DNA from: Deltaproteobacteria bacterium
GTDB taxonomy: Bacteria > Desulfobacterota > Desulfobacteria > Desulfobacterales > JAFDCJ01
Assembly (NCBI GenBank): GCA_019310665.1
Contig: JAFDDW010000134.1
Location: 1-6,169 of the forward strand
DNA: 6,169 nt
Direction of reading: 5' to 3'
Part shown: positions 6,155 through 6,169 of the stretch, in pieces
Numbering within the stretch: position 1 is the stretch's first letter
Layout: each line of letters begins with the position of its first letter
Notes under the pieces: model-generated
What the model was told of the DNA's origin: nothing
The model's database searches: none
Seen by the model: only the letters and a program-made list of their open reading frames with translations
Position numbers and translations under genes: made by a program

Positions 6155-6169
6155 GTCACCTGTATTTTA

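Overview
This window is ordinary bacterial chromosome. The minus strand carries a housekeeping run read from right to left: rplU (L21), rpmA (L27), obgE, proB, proA, nadD, rsfS. The end of one unrelated gene enters on the plus strand at the left edge. The gene order, the Gram-negative type L27 start, and spacers filled with short structured repeats suggest a Desulfobacterota (former Deltaproteobacteria) genome, perhaps near the Desulfobacterales. That placement is inferred from synteny and style; no sequence search was possible.

Layout: 1-377 is the 3' end of a plus-strand gene with TPR-like helices. It converges on rsfS with only 11 bases between the stop codons. nadD and rsfS (1452-389) overlap by 4 bases. 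A 213-base spacer (1453-1665) holds a 116-base repeat-like element with imperfect inverted ends and a possible weak nadD promoter. A 21-base perfect hairpin straddles the proA stop codon. proA (2922-1666) is separated from proB by a 196-base spacer containing an inverted array of 7-base units. proB (GTG start at 4261) overlaps the end of obgE by 17 bases, obgE overlaps rpmA by 4, and rpmA follows rplU after 73 bases.

Functional grouping: L21 and L27 are 50S proteins, ObgE is a GTPase of late 50S assembly, and RsfS (the last gene) binds L14 to silence 50S subunits. The group therefore joins ribosome production with its control. Between them sit the first two enzymes of proline synthesis (ProB, ProA) and the adenylyltransferase of NAD synthesis (NadD). 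The tight overlaps at both ends, against two ~200-base repeat-filled gaps around proA, suggest one ancestral operon whose proA flanks have been loosened.

The least ordinary items are a 77-residue lysine/glutamate/alanine tail on L21 built partly from four near-identical 27-base repeats, the inverted heptamer array between proB and proA, and the element between proA and nadD. I see no phage, transposase, CRISPR, toxin or defence gene, and no evidence for a new multigene system.
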